The notes: generated by a model not told the origin, from the sequence alone. A stretch of DNA of 64,000 nucleotides from Mycolicibacterium sp. CBMA 234 (GCF_009729415.1 NZ_MPKW01000018.1:124001-188000), one strand, 5' to 3'; positions 31,048 to 41,337 are shown, numbered from the stretch's first letter. Numbers and translations are program-made.

Positions 31048-33267
31048 ATGACGGCCCCTGTGGTTGACGCGGCGCAGCGGCGCGTTCAGCTGGACGTCAC
31101 CGGCATGTCCTGTGGCTCGTGCGCGGCGCGGGTGCAGAAGACGCTGAACAAGCTCCCGGGCGTGCACGCCTCGGTGAACTACGCCACCCGGGTGGCCACC
31201 ATCGACGCGCCCGCGGACCTGGACGAAGCCGAGCTGTGTGCCGTCATCGGCAAGACCGGCTACCAGGCCGAGCCGCGCTCGGCCGGCAACACGTCCACGG
31301 ACGAGCCCGACGAAGACCTCAAACACGCCCGTGACCTGCTGCGCCGGTTGGCCATCGCGGCGGTGCTGTTCGTGCCGCTGGCCGACCTGTCGGTGATGTT
31401 CGCGGTGGTGCCCAGCACCCGGTTCACCGGCTGGGAATGGGTGCTCACCGCGCTGGCCGCGCCGGTGGTGACCTGGGCGGCGTGGCCGTTCCACAAGGTT
31501 GCGCTGCGCAATGCGCGGCACGGTGCAGCCTCGATGGAGACGCTGATCTCCGTCGGCGTCACGTCGGCGACCCTGTGGTCGCTGTACACGATCTTCATCG
31601 GTCACCACACCCGGGAAGTGCACGGTGTCTGGCAGGCCCTGACGGGTAGCGATTCGATCTATTTGGAGGTTGCGGCAGGAGTCACCGTCTTCGTCCTGGC
31701 CGGCCGCTACTTCGAGGCGCGGGCCAAGTCGAAAGCGGGCGGTGCCCTGCGCGCGCTGGCGGCGCTGAGCGCCAAGAACGTCGCCATCCTGCTGCCCGAC
31801 GGCAGCGAGATGGTCATTCCCGCCGAGGAACTGTCCGAAGGCCAGAAGTTCGTCGTGCGCCCGGGCCAGACCATCGCCGCCGACGGCCTGGTGGTCGAGG
31901 GCAGCGCGGCCGTCGATATGAGCGCCATGACCGGCGAGGCCAAACCCGCCCGCGCGGTCGAGGGCGGCAGCGTCATCGGCGGCACCGTGGTGCTCGACGG
32001 CCGGCTGATCGTCGAGGCCGCGGCGGTCGGCGCTGACACTCAGTTCGCCGGCATGGTGCGGCTGGTCGAGGAGGCACAGGCGCAGAAGGCGCAGGCGCAG
32101 CGGCTGGCCGACCGGATTTCGTCGGTGTTCGTGCCGTGTGTGTTCGCCATCGCGGCGCTGACCGCGCTGGGTTGGGCGTTGTCGGGCGCCGGGCCGGACA
32201 AGGCATTCGCCGCGGCGCTGGCCGTGCTGGTCATCGCCTGCCCGTGCGCGCTGGGCCTGGCCACCCCGACGGCCATGATGGTCGCGTCGGGACGGGGCGC
32301 TCAGCTGGGCATCTTCCTGAAGGGGTACCAGGCGCTGGAGGCCATTCGGGCCGTTGACACCGTGGTGTTCGACAAGACCGGCACGTTGACCACCGGGCGG
32401 CTGGCGGTCAGCGCGGTGACCGTCGCCCACGGCTGGACGGCCGAAGAGGTACTGGCGCTCGCCGCCGCGGTCGAGTCAGCCTCCGAACATGCTGTCGCCG
32501 TTGCCATTACGACGGCCTCGCCCGAGCCGCAGGCCGTCACCGACTTCCAGGCATCGCCGGGGCGCGGTGTCACCGGCACGGTGGGAGAGCGTGAGGTCCG
32601 AGTGGGCAAGCCCGGCTGGTTCTCGGGCGTCCTGCCCATGGAGTTGGTCGCCGCCCGTCGGGAAGCGGAATCTCGCGGTGAGACGGTGGTTTTTGTGGCT
32701 GTGGACGACGAGTTGTGCGGCGCGGTCGCCGTATCTGACGCGGTGCGCGAATCAGCTGCCGGCGCGATCGCGGCGCTGCACGGCCGCGGGCTGAAAACCG
32801 TTCTGCTGACGGGCGACAACGCCGCTGCCGCGGCCGCGGTGGGCGCCGCGGTGGGCATCGACGACGTCATCGCAGACGTCCTGCCCGACGGCAAGGTGGA
32901 CGTGATCCAGCAGCTCCGCGACAGCGGGCGCATGGTCGCCATGGTCGGCGACGGCATCAACGACGGTCCCGCATTGGCTTGTGCCGACCTGGGATTGGCG
33001 ATCGGTCGCGGTACTGACGTCGCGATCGGTGCGGCCGACATCATTTTGGTCCGGGACAGCCTTGATGTGGTGCCGCAGGCCCTCGATCTCGCGAAGGCCA
33101 CCATGCGGACCATCCGCATGAACCTGGTGTGGGCGTTCGGCTACAACGTGGCCGCCATCCCGATCGCCGCGGCGGGGATGTTGAACCCGCTGATTTCGGG
33201 CGCAGCGATGGCGTTCTCGTCGTTCTTTGTGGTGTCGAACAGCCTGCGGCTGCGCAACTTCAAGTGA
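31048..33267 (+). CDS. ctpB: Copper P1B-type ATPase CtpB
   Basis: The protein has 739 residues. An N-terminal heavy-metal-associated domain carries MSCGSC (C22, C25). The membrane CPC motif (C398-P-C400) marks Cu(I) selectivity. D442 in DKTGTLT is phosphorylated, and [21 protein letters not shown] and [17 protein letters not shown] complete the copper-pump signature. The nucleotide-binding SEHP motif reads SEHA, which I recall is also so in M. tuberculosis CtpB. Sequence is much closer to CtpB (Rv0103c) than to CtpV. GAAGGAG precedes the ATG. It is divergent from sigC and has a SigC-type promoter. Confidence 0.92.
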   Translation: MTAPVVDAAQRRVQLDVTGMSCGSCAARVQKTLNKLPGVHASVNYATRVATIDAPADLDEAELCAVIGKTGYQAEPRSAGNTSTDEPDEDLKHARDLLRRLAIAAVLFVPLADLSVMFAVVPSTRFTGWEWVLTALAAPVVTWAAWPFHKVALRNARHGAASMETLISVGVTSATLWSLYTIFIGHHTREVHGVWQALTGSDSIYLEVAAGVTVFVLAGRYFEARAKSKAGGALRALAALSAKNVAILLPDGSEMVIPAEELSEGQKFVVRPGQTIAADGLVVEGSAAVDMSAMTGEAKPARAVEGGSVIGGTVVLDGRLIVEAAAVGADTQFAGMVRLVEEAQAQKAQAQRLADRISSVFVPCVFAIAALTALGWALSGAGPDKAFAAALAVLVIACPCALGLATPTAMMVASGRGAQLGIFLKGYQALEAIRAVDTVVFDKTGTLTTGRLAVSAVTVAHGWTAEEVLALAAAVESASEHAVAVAITTASPEPQAVTDFQASPGRGVTGTVGEREVRVGKPGWFSGVLPMELVAARREAESRGETVVFVAVDDELCGAVAVSDAVRESAAGAIAALHGRGLKTVLLTGDNAAAAAAVGAAVGIDDVIADVLPDGKVDVIQQLRDSGRMVAMVGDGINDGPALACADLGLAIGRGTDVAIGAADIILVRDSLDVVPQALDLAKATMRTIRMNLVWAFGYNVAAIPIAAAGMLNPLISGAAMAFSSFFVVSNSLRLRNFK

Positions 33268-33314
33268 TTTGTGCACGATTTTCCGCGCTTGGCGCGGAAA
33301 ATCGTGCACAAATC
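33266..33314. terminator. Bidirectional hairpin sharing its arm with the one at 18863
   Basis: A perfect 23-bp inverted repeat (33266-33288 and 33292-33314) with a TTG loop separates the convergent ctpB and CopD-CtaG genes and overlaps the ctpB stop. Its arm starts with GATTTGTGCACGATTT, as at 18863. Confidence 0.8.
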
Positions 33315-33325
33315 ACAGGCCTGAG

Positions 33326-35275
33326 CTACTGCTCCCGGCCCTTTGCCAACTCACGCAGCATGGCGTTGTAGGCGTCCAGGTCGTCGTCGCCGTAGTTGGA
33401 GTCGGCGTGCCGGTCCGAGCGGGACGCGGCGCGCCGGTCCTGCCGCGCCCACTGCGCCACCAGGGCGATGACCACCACGATCACCGGCAATTCGCTTGAG
33501 CCCCAGGCAATGGCGCCGCCGAGGTGCTGGTCGGAGCCGATGCTGGAGAGCCACGGCAGGCCGACGTACTTGTAGAACGGGCCGCCGATGGTGCCGGTCA
33601 TGGTCATGGTCGCGATGCCGAAGAACGCGTGAAAAGGCATGACCGCGAACAACAATCCGAGCCGGCCCAGGAACGGCAGGCGCTTGGGACCGGGATCGAT
33701 GCCGATGATGCCCCAGTAGAACAGGTAGCCGACAAGCAGGAAGTGCACGCTCATCAACTCGTGGCCCCAGTGGTAGCGGACCAGGGTGTTGAAGATCGGG
33801 GTGAAGTACACCGCGTACAGCGACGCCACGAACAGCACGAAGGCCACGATCGGATTCGATACCGCTGCGGTCACTTTCGAATGCACCAGCCACAGAATCC
33901 ATTCACGTGGCCCGGGGGGCGCACCGTCGTGGGCGGGCGGCAGCGCGCGCAGCGCCATGGTCACCGGGCCACCCAGCACCAGCAGCACCGGCACGAACAT
34001 GTTGAGCGTCATGTGCTCGCCCATGTGCACGCTGAACATCGCCGACCCGTAGGCGCGGACGCCCGAGCTGCTGGTGAAAAGCAGTACTGCGCAGCCGATC
34101 AGCCACGCGATCAACCGGCCTACGGGCCAATCGTCGCCGCGGCGCCGCAGCCGCACGTACCCGTACAGATAGGCGCCGGCGAGCACCAGCGCGCCGATAC
34201 CGATGAAGCTGTCGAACCGCCAGACCGTCAGCAGCCGAACCACATTCGGCGGGTCGGGCAGTTCGTAGCCGAGGAAGACGTCCCAGGTCGTGAACTTGTG
34301 GTGCAACAGGCGTGGCGCCGTCTGTACCGCCATGGCAGAAACCGCGGCGAGTGCGGTGATGGCCGGCAGGCAGGTGGCGAGTCGGGACGGCTTGTCGCGT
34401 CGCAGCGCCGCGGCATCAGTGATCCAGGAGGCTGCCAGCGCGATCATGGCGATGACCGCCCAGCGACCGTAGGCGCTGCCGGTCAGGCCGGTGGGGCCCA
34501 GCTGGTCGGCCAGCAGCAGTACGCCGTAGATCAGGGTCAGAGTTCCGCAGGCGACTTGGATGATCAGCACACGCCGGCAGAGATCAGCCGCCGGTGGGCT
34601 GATGACGGCGGCGATCTTCGCGCCGGCCAGCACGGCCAGCGCCACCGCGAACACGATCACCGCGCTGGTGGTGTAGTCGTGGTCCGGGCCCTCGCTGGCG
34701 TTGCCGGTGACCGGCAGGGCCAGCACGCCGATCACGCTCGGCAGCAGCAGCACGCTCATGGACACCCAGCGCACGGTGAACCGCAGCGTCAGCGCCACCA
34801 CCGCGGCGCACAGGGTCGCGACGATCCAGCCACGGGACATCTCCGATGCCGCGATGGTCTCGCCCAGCCGTCCGCTCTCGAGCAACCGCAGTGCGGGGAG
34901 CCCGGAGTCGGTGGCGGCCTGCACCACCACCATGACCGCCGACGCGACTAGCCAAACCAGCGAAACTCGTTCCAGCACAAGGTGAATCCGGAAGGCCGGG
35001 GGATCGACGACGCCGCTCGAGTCGGGACGAGCAGTCGTGACGATGTAAAACAGCCCGCCGAGGCAGATCGCGCCGGCGAGGGCAGCCGTGAAGTACCCGA
35101 GCGGTTCGGCACACGCCGTGAGCATCCCGGGGTAGCTGTCTCCGGTAGCGACGAAGCGCTGGTCGCCGGAGACCACTGCGTAGGCGACGAGGGCGGCCGC
35201 CGCGGCCAGATAGCCGACCACCGGCAGCACGAGCCTGCCGGCTCGAAGGGGCGATGGCTTCGGGTCCGAGCCCAT
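33326..35275 (-). CDS. CopD-CtaG fusion membrane protein (Rv0102 homologue)
   Basis: The protein has 649 residues and about 15 membrane segments. The N-terminal half is CopD-like (copper uptake). The C-terminal half is the CtaG family of caa3 oxidase assembly (copper insertion), with [44 protein letters not shown] and PFHAFFGIA. In M. tuberculosis Rv0102 is next to ctpB, as here. The cluster of His and Met residues on the outer face suits copper transfer, perhaps to the aa3 oxidase encoded in this window. I prefer ATG 35275; a TTG at 35311 is possible. Confidence 0.87.
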   Translation of the reverse strand: MGSDPKPSPLRAGRLVLPVVGYLAAAAALVAYAVVSGDQRFVATGDSYPGMLTACAEPLGYFTAALAGAICLGGLFYIVTTARPDSSGVVDPPAFRIHLVLERVSLVWLVASAVMVVVQAATDSGLPALRLLESGRLGETIAASEMSRGWIVATLCAAVVALTLRFTVRWVSMSVLLLPSVIGVLALPVTGNASEGPDHDYTTSAVIVFAVALAVLAGAKIAAVISPPAADLCRRVLIIQVACGTLTLIYGVLLLADQLGPTGLTGSAYGRWAVIAMIALAASWITDAAALRRDKPSRLATCLPAITALAAVSAMAVQTAPRLLHHKFTTWDVFLGYELPDPPNVVRLLTVWRFDSFIGIGALVLAGAYLYGYVRLRRRGDDWPVGRLIAWLIGCAVLLFTSSSGVRAYGSAMFSVHMGEHMTLNMFVPVLLVLGGPVTMALRALPPAHDGAPPGPREWILWLVHSKVTAAVSNPIVAFVLFVASLYAVYFTPIFNTLVRYHWGHELMSVHFLLVGYLFYWGIIGIDPGPKRLPFLGRLGLLFAVMPFHAFFGIATMTMTGTIGGPFYKYVGLPWLSSIGSDQHLGGAIAWGSSELPVIVVVIALVAQWARQDRRAASRSDRHADSNYGDDDLDAYNAMLRELAKGREQ

Positions 35276-35317
35276 GAAAAGTACCGGCCTTCCACCTGAA
35301 GAACTGATCAAACCCAG

Positions 35318-35346
35318 TCTACGACCAGGCGTCGTAGGAATTTCCT
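35318..35346 (-). promoter_or_regulatory. Possible SigC-type promoter of the CopD-CtaG gene
   Basis: On the minus strand AGGAAA (35346-35341), 17 bases, then CGTAGA (35323-35318). The spacing equals the other island promoters but both boxes deviate. A CTACGAC-CAGGC-GTCGTAG repeat (35319-35337) overlaps it and may be an operator. Confidence 0.4.
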
Positions 35347-35352
35347 GGGCGC

Positions 35353-35381
35353 AGGAACTCCTGACGTTTGTCGGCCGACTA
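35353..35381 (+). promoter_or_regulatory. SigC-type promoter of the PepSY-DUF5134 operon
   Basis: AGGAAC (35353-35358), 17 bases, then CGACTA (35376-35381), continuing CGACTAATG as at the DUF5134 copy 1 promoter. Its -35 lies back to back with that of the divergent gene, which creates the palindromes AGGAA-T-TTCCT and TTCCTG-GGCG-CAGGAA. A leader of about 50 bases follows. Confidence 0.6.
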
Positions 35382-35437
35382 ATGCTGCGTTAGCCCAACC
35401 ATCTGGGTCTCACCAGCGTCGAAAGCTACTGAAAATT

Positions 35438-36811
35438 GTGAGTGACACACAGCTAACGGAATCGGACGTCGCCGTCGATTCCGCTCCATCGGCATGGAAG
35501 CGGTTCCGCCCGGCATTGCTGCGGCTGCACTTCTACGCCGGCCTGTTCGTGGCGCCGTTCATCCTCATCGCGGCGTTCACGGGGCTGCTGTACGCGTTGA
35601 TCCCGCAGATCGACAGCGCGGTGTACCGCCACGAGCTCACCGTCGACCACGTCGGGGACCGACAGTTGCCGTTGGCTGCGCAGCTGGCCGCGGTCCGCGC
35701 GGCCCATCCCGAAGGCACCGTCACCAGCATCAGGCCGCCGGCTGCCGCCGACGAGACGACGCAGGTGACCCTCGCGGTGGACGACGTGCCCGCCGACTAC
35801 TCGCGCATGGTGTTCGTCGACCCCTACACCGGTGCGGTGCGCGGCACCCTGACCACCTACGGTCAGTGGCTGCCCGTGCGGGCGTGGTTCGACGAACTGC
35901 ACCGCAACCTGCACCTGGGCGCGTTCGGCCGGAACTACAGCGAACTGGCGGCCAGCTGGTCGTGGGTGATCGCCGGGGTCGGCCTGTTGCTCTGGATCGG
36001 CCACACCAAGGGGCGGCCGCGTCGACTGGTCGTCCCGGAGGTGGGGGCGTCCGGACGCCGCCGGCTGCTGTCGTGGCACGGCACGCTCGGGGTGTGGATC
36101 CTGGCGGCGGTGGCGCTGCTGGCAGTGTCGGGCATGACGTGGTCGCGGTTCGCGGGCGAGAACGTCGCCGCGCTCCGGGCACAGCTGAGCTGGACCAGCC
36201 CGTCGGTGGACACCGCACTGCCGGGGCAGGCCGCCGGGGCGACGCTCGACGAGGGCACCGCGCTGCGCGGTGCCGACGCGACGCTGCAGGCCGCGCACGA
36301 CGCGCACCTGCGGAACCCGATGTGGATGTATCCGCCGACGACGGCCGGCCAGGGCTGGCAGGTCGCCGAGCGCAAACGAGATTGGCCGACGCAGTACGAC
36401 GCGATCGTCGTCGACCCCACCAGCGGTGCGGTGACGTCGCGGCTGGACTTCGCCGAGTGGCCGGTGATGGCCAAGATGACCGACTGGATCATCGATCTGC
36501 ACATGGGGATCCTGTTCGGCGTCGTCAACCAGGTCGCGCTGATCGCGGTGGCGATCGCGTTGATCGTCGCCATCCTGCTGGGCTACCGGATGTGGTGGCG
36601 GCGGCGACCCACCCGCGGGGACGGCTTAGCCCTGCCCACTGGTCAGCGGCGCGGCGCGCTGTCAGCGCTGCGTCCATATGAGGCGGCGCTGCTGGTGGTG
36701 GCGCTCGCCGGATTCGGCTACTTCGCGCCGCTGTTCGGCCTCACACTGGTGATCTTCGTCGCAGTCGACGTGGCGCTGGGCTGGCGTCAGCGGCGGGAGG
36801 TGACCCGATGA
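35438..36811 (+). CDS. PepSY-associated membrane protein
   Basis: The protein has 457 residues and the PepSY-TM layout: a first membrane helix with RLHFYAGLFVAPFILIAAFTG (the RxxHxxxG motif), an external PepSY domain (FVDPYTGAVRGTL), a pair of helices around LHRNLHLG and LSWHGTLGVWIL, a second PepSY-like domain (IVVDPTSGAVTSRLDF) and DLHMGILFG before the last helices. Such proteins often act in metal, siderophore or haem reduction. GTG 35438 lacks a clear ribosome site. It is coupled by ATGA to DUF5134 copy 2. Confidence 0.85.
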   Translation: MSDTQLTESDVAVDSAPSAWKRFRPALLRLHFYAGLFVAPFILIAAFTGLLYALIPQIDSAVYRHELTVDHVGDRQLPLAAQLAAVRAAHPEGTVTSIRPPAAADETTQVTLAVDDVPADYSRMVFVDPYTGAVRGTLTTYGQWLPVRAWFDELHRNLHLGAFGRNYSELAASWSWVIAGVGLLLWIGHTKGRPRRLVVPEVGASGRRRLLSWHGTLGVWILAAVALLAVSGMTWSRFAGENVAALRAQLSWTSPSVDTALPGQAAGATLDEGTALRGADATLQAAHDAHLRNPMWMYPPTTAGQGWQVAERKRDWPTQYDAIVVDPTSGAVTSRLDFAEWPVMAKMTDWIIDLHMGILFGVVNQVALIAVAIALIVAILLGYRMWWRRRPTRGDGLALPTGQRRGALSALRPYEAALLVVALAGFGYFAPLFGLTLVIFVAVDVALGWRQRREVTR

Positions 36812-37464
36812 TCGCGGACATCTGGCTCCGGTTGGCCGTGACCGGCCTGTTCCTGCTGAGTGCAGTGCAATGCATCTACGCCTTGGTCGTGGAACGTGAC
36901 GAGCGATCTTGGGCTGATCAGACCAGTCGCTTCCTGCATCTGCTGATGGCCGTCGCGATGCTGGTCATGGCGTGGCCGGCCGGGATGAGCGTGCCGAACC
37001 GGCCGCCGATGGTGTTCTTCCTGATGGCGGCGCTCTGGTTCGCTGCGCTGCTCCTGCTGCGCGCGGGTCACCGGATCGCCGACGGCTACCACGCGGTGAT
37101 GATGCTGGCGATGGCCTGGATGTATGCGGTGATGGACGGCCAATTGCTGCCTGGTCAATGCGCCGGTGAAACCCCAGCCGCGTCGCACGCACCGCCGGTG
37201 ATGCCGTCCATGCCGGGCATGGACATGTCCGGCGTGTCAGGGCACTCGGGTCCGATGGGTGGCTGCGGGCACCCGTCGACGTGGGTCAGCGCGGTCAACT
37301 GGTCGCTGACCGTGGGCTTCGGGGTCGCGGCCCTGTGGTGGGCCATCCGCTATTTCGCGGTGCGGCAGCAGCGCCCCGAGGTGCCGGCGCGGGCGTGGTT
37401 CGCCGTGGCCTGTCAGTCGATGGCGGCCGCGGGCATGGCGATCATGTTCGGCGTGATGGTTTAG
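36808..37464 (+). CDS. DUF5134 membrane protein, copy 2, with a Met/His-rich loop
   Basis: The protein has 218 residues and about five membrane segments. Between the third and fourth lies a loop with PPVMPSMPGMDMSGVSGHSG and then GGCGH, a pattern typical of Cu(I) methionine motifs. The segments VAMLVMAWPAGMS and DGYHAVMMLAMAWMYAVMDG match the same places in DUF5134 copy 1 (29259-29828). Overlap of 4 nt (ATGA) with the PepSY gene shows they are made together. A copper-relay role is inferred. Confidence 0.78.
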   Translation: MIADIWLRLAVTGLFLLSAVQCIYALVVERDERSWADQTSRFLHLLMAVAMLVMAWPAGMSVPNRPPMVFFLMAALWFAALLLLRAGHRIADGYHAVMMLAMAWMYAVMDGQLLPGQCAGETPAASHAPPVMPSMPGMDMSGVSGHSGPMGGCGHPSTWVSAVNWSLTVGFGVAALWWAIRYFAVRQQRPEVPARAWFAVACQSMAAAGMAIMFGVMV

Positions 37465-37471
37465 TCGTGGC

Positions 37472-38194
37472 CTAAGCCGCGTTGCCGTCGGTGGGCCACA
37501 GGTGCCCCCGGCGGCGACCGCGGGAGGCGTTGTCCGGCAACGTGATGTCGTCCAGCGTCGGGGTCGCATCCCGGTCCGGCCGCGGCGGCTCGGCGGTAAA
37601 GCGCCGCCACACGAGGACGGTCAGCACCACACCGGCCAGCGCCGGTAGATGGCTCAGCATGCGCACCGCACCCACCGCGCCGGCCAGTCCGTCGGCGACG
37701 ACGTAGCCGCTGAGCACGGCGGTGAACACCGCCCCGACGACAGCCACACCCAGCGCCGCGGCGGGCAGCGCCGCAGCGACCAGCATGGCGATGCCGAGTG
37801 CGATGGACCAGGCGGTCGATTCGTTGACCACGTGGCCACCCATGGAGTGACCGACGTGCAGCCCCACGTTGCCGCCCGCTGCCTGAATCACGGCGAGCCC
37901 GAGCTGGACGGCGCCCACCGCCGCGAGGGCGATGCGTGCCCAGCCGATGCCAGGGCGGCGGCCCGGCAGGGTCGGAGCTGGGGGGTGGGGCACCGTGTCA
38001 GCCACCGGGGTCATACGCGTGCGATCCGAGGCGATCAGCCCACGCAGCAGCTGCATCTGGCTGTTCATCTGAGCGTGCCACTGCTGACAGTCCGGGCAGG
38101 ACGCCAAGTGCTCGTCAACGCGGCGCGCGGGTACCGGCTCATGCTCGCCGTCTATCCGCGCAGACAGCGCCTCTCGGGCAACTTCGCACTCCAC
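37472..38194 (-). CDS. zf-HC2 anti-sigma factor (Rv0093c-like)
   Basis: The protein has 240 residues. The N-terminal zinc-binding anti-sigma domain shows VEC, then DEHLASCPDCQQWH with the HxxxCxxC signature. The remaining half has about four membrane segments with a loop GLHVGHSMGGHVVNE that is rich in His and could sense metal. It resembles M. tuberculosis Rv0093c, next to ctpA. SigC is the only sigma factor in the window, so it is the likely partner (inference). GTG 38194 lies 8 bases behind a SigC-type -10, as for DUF5134 copy 1. It is convergent with DUF5134 copy 2. Confidence 0.8.
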   Translation of the reverse strand: MECEVAREALSARIDGEHEPVPARRVDEHLASCPDCQQWHAQMNSQMQLLRGLIASDRTRMTPVADTVPHPPAPTLPGRRPGIGWARIALAAVGAVQLGLAVIQAAGGNVGLHVGHSMGGHVVNESTAWSIALGIAMLVAAALPAAALGVAVVGAVFTAVLSGYVVADGLAGAVGAVRMLSHLPALAGVVLTVLVWRRFTAEPPRPDRDATPTLDDITLPDNASRGRRRGHLWPTDGNAA

Positions 38195-38202
38195 ATCATC
38201 AA

Positions 38203-38231
38203 TAGTCGCGCACCGAGCCGTTTTTCTCCCG
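38203..38231 (-). promoter_or_regulatory. Possible SigC-type promoter of the anti-sigma gene
   Basis: On the minus strand CGGGAG (38231-38226), 17 bases, then CGACTA (38208-38203). The -10 and its 8-base distance to the GTG match the promoter at 29837. The -35 is weaker. It would give feedback of SigC on its own inhibitor. Confidence 0.45.
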
Positions 38232-38264
38232 GGCGGTCCCGGTTGGTACCTCAGTGCAGCATGA

Positions 38265-39692
<1,428 letters not shown>

Positions 39693-40901
39693 CTAGAACA
39701 GCCCGCTCAGATTGCTTCCGACCGTCCAGGCGCCGGTGGCAACCAACGTGGTGAGGGTGAGGATCGCGAGCACCCAGAACACCGCGGCGCGCCGGGACCG
39801 GTGCCGGGCCCACGCGAAGTCATCGAGGTCGACGCCGGCGAATTGCCTTGCCGGGACCGGTGATTCGGGTACGCCGGGATCGATCGCCGGGTCCATGGTG
39901 AATTGCAGGGTGTGCTGCGGCGGTGGCTTCGGTTTGGCTCCTGCGGCGGCCCGGTCGGTGGCCACCGTGGTGCGGTCGGCGCGGCCGCGCTGCACAGCCG
40001 CCGCGGTGTGCTGGGCCGAGTGCTGCGGCGCTGGGACCTGGAATTCGGGTAGGCCCAGATCAGCGACGATGGCGGCGAGTTCGGCTGCCATGTCACCGGC
40101 GTCGTGGTAACGGTCGTCCACGTCGCGGGCCGTTGCACAGGCCACCAAGTCGTCGAATTGCTTTGGCACACCGGCGATTGCGGCGCTCGGCGGCGGCACG
40201 TCGTTGTCGAGGCGCTGGTACGCGACGGTCAACGGGTTGTCGCCGGTGAACGGCGTGACGCCCGTCAACAATTCGTACGCCAGGATGCCGACGGAGTAGA
40301 CGTCGCTGCGGGGATCGGCGTCGCCGGTGCTGACCTGCTCGGGGGAGAGGTACGCGGCGGTGCCGAGGATCACGCTCGTCGACGTGATCTTGGCCTCAGC
40401 CACGGCCCGCACCAGCCCGAAGTCGGCGATCTTCACTTCACCGGTGTCCGAGATCAATACGTTCTCCGGCTTGATGTCGCGGTGCACCAACCCCGCCGCG
40501 TGCGCGACCGCCAAGCCGTCGAGCATCGGGGCCAGGACGGCTGCCGCCGCGTGCGGTGGCATGGGGCCGCGCTCGCGCAGTAGTTCGCGCAGGGTGCCGC
40601 CCTCGACCAGTTCCATCACGAGGAACGGATGCCTGCCGTCGAATCCCTGGTCGTAAACCGCTACCAGGCCAGGGCTTTTCAGTCCGGCGGCGGCGCGGGC
40701 CTCGCGCTGGAACCGGGTCAGGAACTGTTGGTCACCGGAGTATCGGGAATCCATGACTTTAAGCGCCACCAAGCGGTCCAGCCGCGTGTCCAGACCGCGG
40801 TACACCGTCGACATGCCACCACTGGCTATCGATGCATCCACCCGGTATCGCCCGTCCAGCTCTGCTCCGATCAGTGGGTCGGGTTGCTGGGATGGCTGCA
40901 C
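39693..40901 (-). CDS. pknL: Membrane Ser/Thr protein kinase PknL
   Basis: PknL has 402 residues. The kinase domain shows the glycine loop IASGGMSTVYRG, ATP-binding K48 (VALKVMD), catalytic HRDIKPEN and DFGLVRA, and an activation loop with TSTSVILGTAAYLSPEQ. A juxtamembrane linker of about 90 residues is followed by one membrane helix near the C-terminus and only a short outer tail (VGSNLSGLF), as in M. tuberculosis PknL. I start at GTG 40901, which places the catalytic lysine at 48 and lies 6 bases behind a TACCAT -10. Its neighbour across the promoter is its known substrate. Confidence 0.92.
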   Translation of the reverse strand: MQPSQQPDPLIGAELDGRYRVDASIASGGMSTVYRGLDTRLDRLVALKVMDSRYSGDQQFLTRFQREARAAAGLKSPGLVAVYDQGFDGRHPFLVMELVEGGTLRELLRERGPMPPHAAAAVLAPMLDGLAVAHAAGLVHRDIKPENVLISDTGEVKIADFGLVRAVAEAKITSTSVILGTAAYLSPEQVSTGDADPRSDVYSVGILAYELLTGVTPFTGDNPLTVAYQRLDNDVPPPSAAIAGVPKQFDDLVACATARDVDDRYHDAGDMAAELAAIVADLGLPEFQVPAPQHSAQHTAAAVQRGRADRTTVATDRAAAGAKPKPPPQHTLQFTMDPAIDPGVPESPVPARQFAGVDLDDFAWARHRSRRAAVFWVLAILTLTTLVATGAWTVGSNLSGLF

Positions 40902-40932
40902 CTGGCAATGGTACGGCTCTAGAATCTCCTGC
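40902..40932. promoter_or_regulatory. Overlapping divergent leaderless promoters of pknL and the Rv2175c-like gene
   Basis: Only 31 bp separate two GTG starts. On the minus strand TACCAT (40913-40908) lies 6 bases from pknL; on the plus strand TAGAAT (40920-40925) lies 7 bases from the DNA-binding protein gene. Neither gene has a ribosome site. The two -10 boxes are 6 bp apart, so the promoters should compete. Confidence 0.6.
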
Positions 40933-41337
40933 GTGAGCAGCATTCCGGCCGCAGAGGACGTTATCGGTCCCGATGAAGCGGTCTACGACCTACGCGCAGT
41001 GTCAGCCATGTTGGGTATTCCGGTGACCAAGGTGCACCAGCAGTTGCGGGACGGGCACCTGATCGGGGTGCGGCGTGACGGCGCCATCGTGGTGCCCAAG
41101 ATTTTCTTCGACGCCAAGGGCCACGTGATCAAGCAGCTGCCAGGGCTGCTCGTCGTGCTGCGTGACGGCGGCTTCCACGAAACCGACATCGTGCGGTGGT
41201 TGTTCACCGCAGATGAGTCGCTCACGCTGACCCGCGACGGCAGCACCGAACGCCACGTCAATGCGCGTCCGGTCGACGCGCTGCATTCGCACCAGGCCCG
41301 CGAAGTGCTGCGCCGGGCCCAGGCGATGGGTTACTAG
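40933..41337 (+). CDS. Winged-helix DNA-binding protein, PknL substrate (Rv2175c homologue)
   Basis: The protein has 134 residues. An MerR/excisionase-like helix-turn-helix is seen in YDLRAVSAMLGIPVTKVHQQ followed by GHLIGVRRDGAIVVPK. A C-terminal helical part ends in HSHQAREVLRRAQAMGY. In M. tuberculosis Rv2175c binds DNA and loses binding when phosphorylated by PknL; the N-terminal phospho-Thr region of that protein is not obviously conserved here, the N-terminus being SSIPAAEDVIGPDE. The stop codon is within a duplicated 19-bp segment. Confidence 0.87.
   Translation: MSSIPAAEDVIGPDEAVYDLRAVSAMLGIPVTKVHQQLRDGHLIGVRRDGAIVVPKIFFDAKGHVIKQLPGLLVVLRDGGFHETDIVRWLFTADESLTLTRDGSTERHVNARPVDALHSHQAREVLRRAQAMGY

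Noticed and set aside
30898..32430. 510-codon minus-strand frame opposite ctpB
   Set aside because: Shadow of the P-type ATPase, beginning within it and running into the sigC promoter.
32480..32500. SEHA in place of the SEHP motif of copper ATPases as a sign of an inactive or diverged pump
   Set aside because: I recall the same change in M. tuberculosis CtpB, and all other catalytic motifs are intact.
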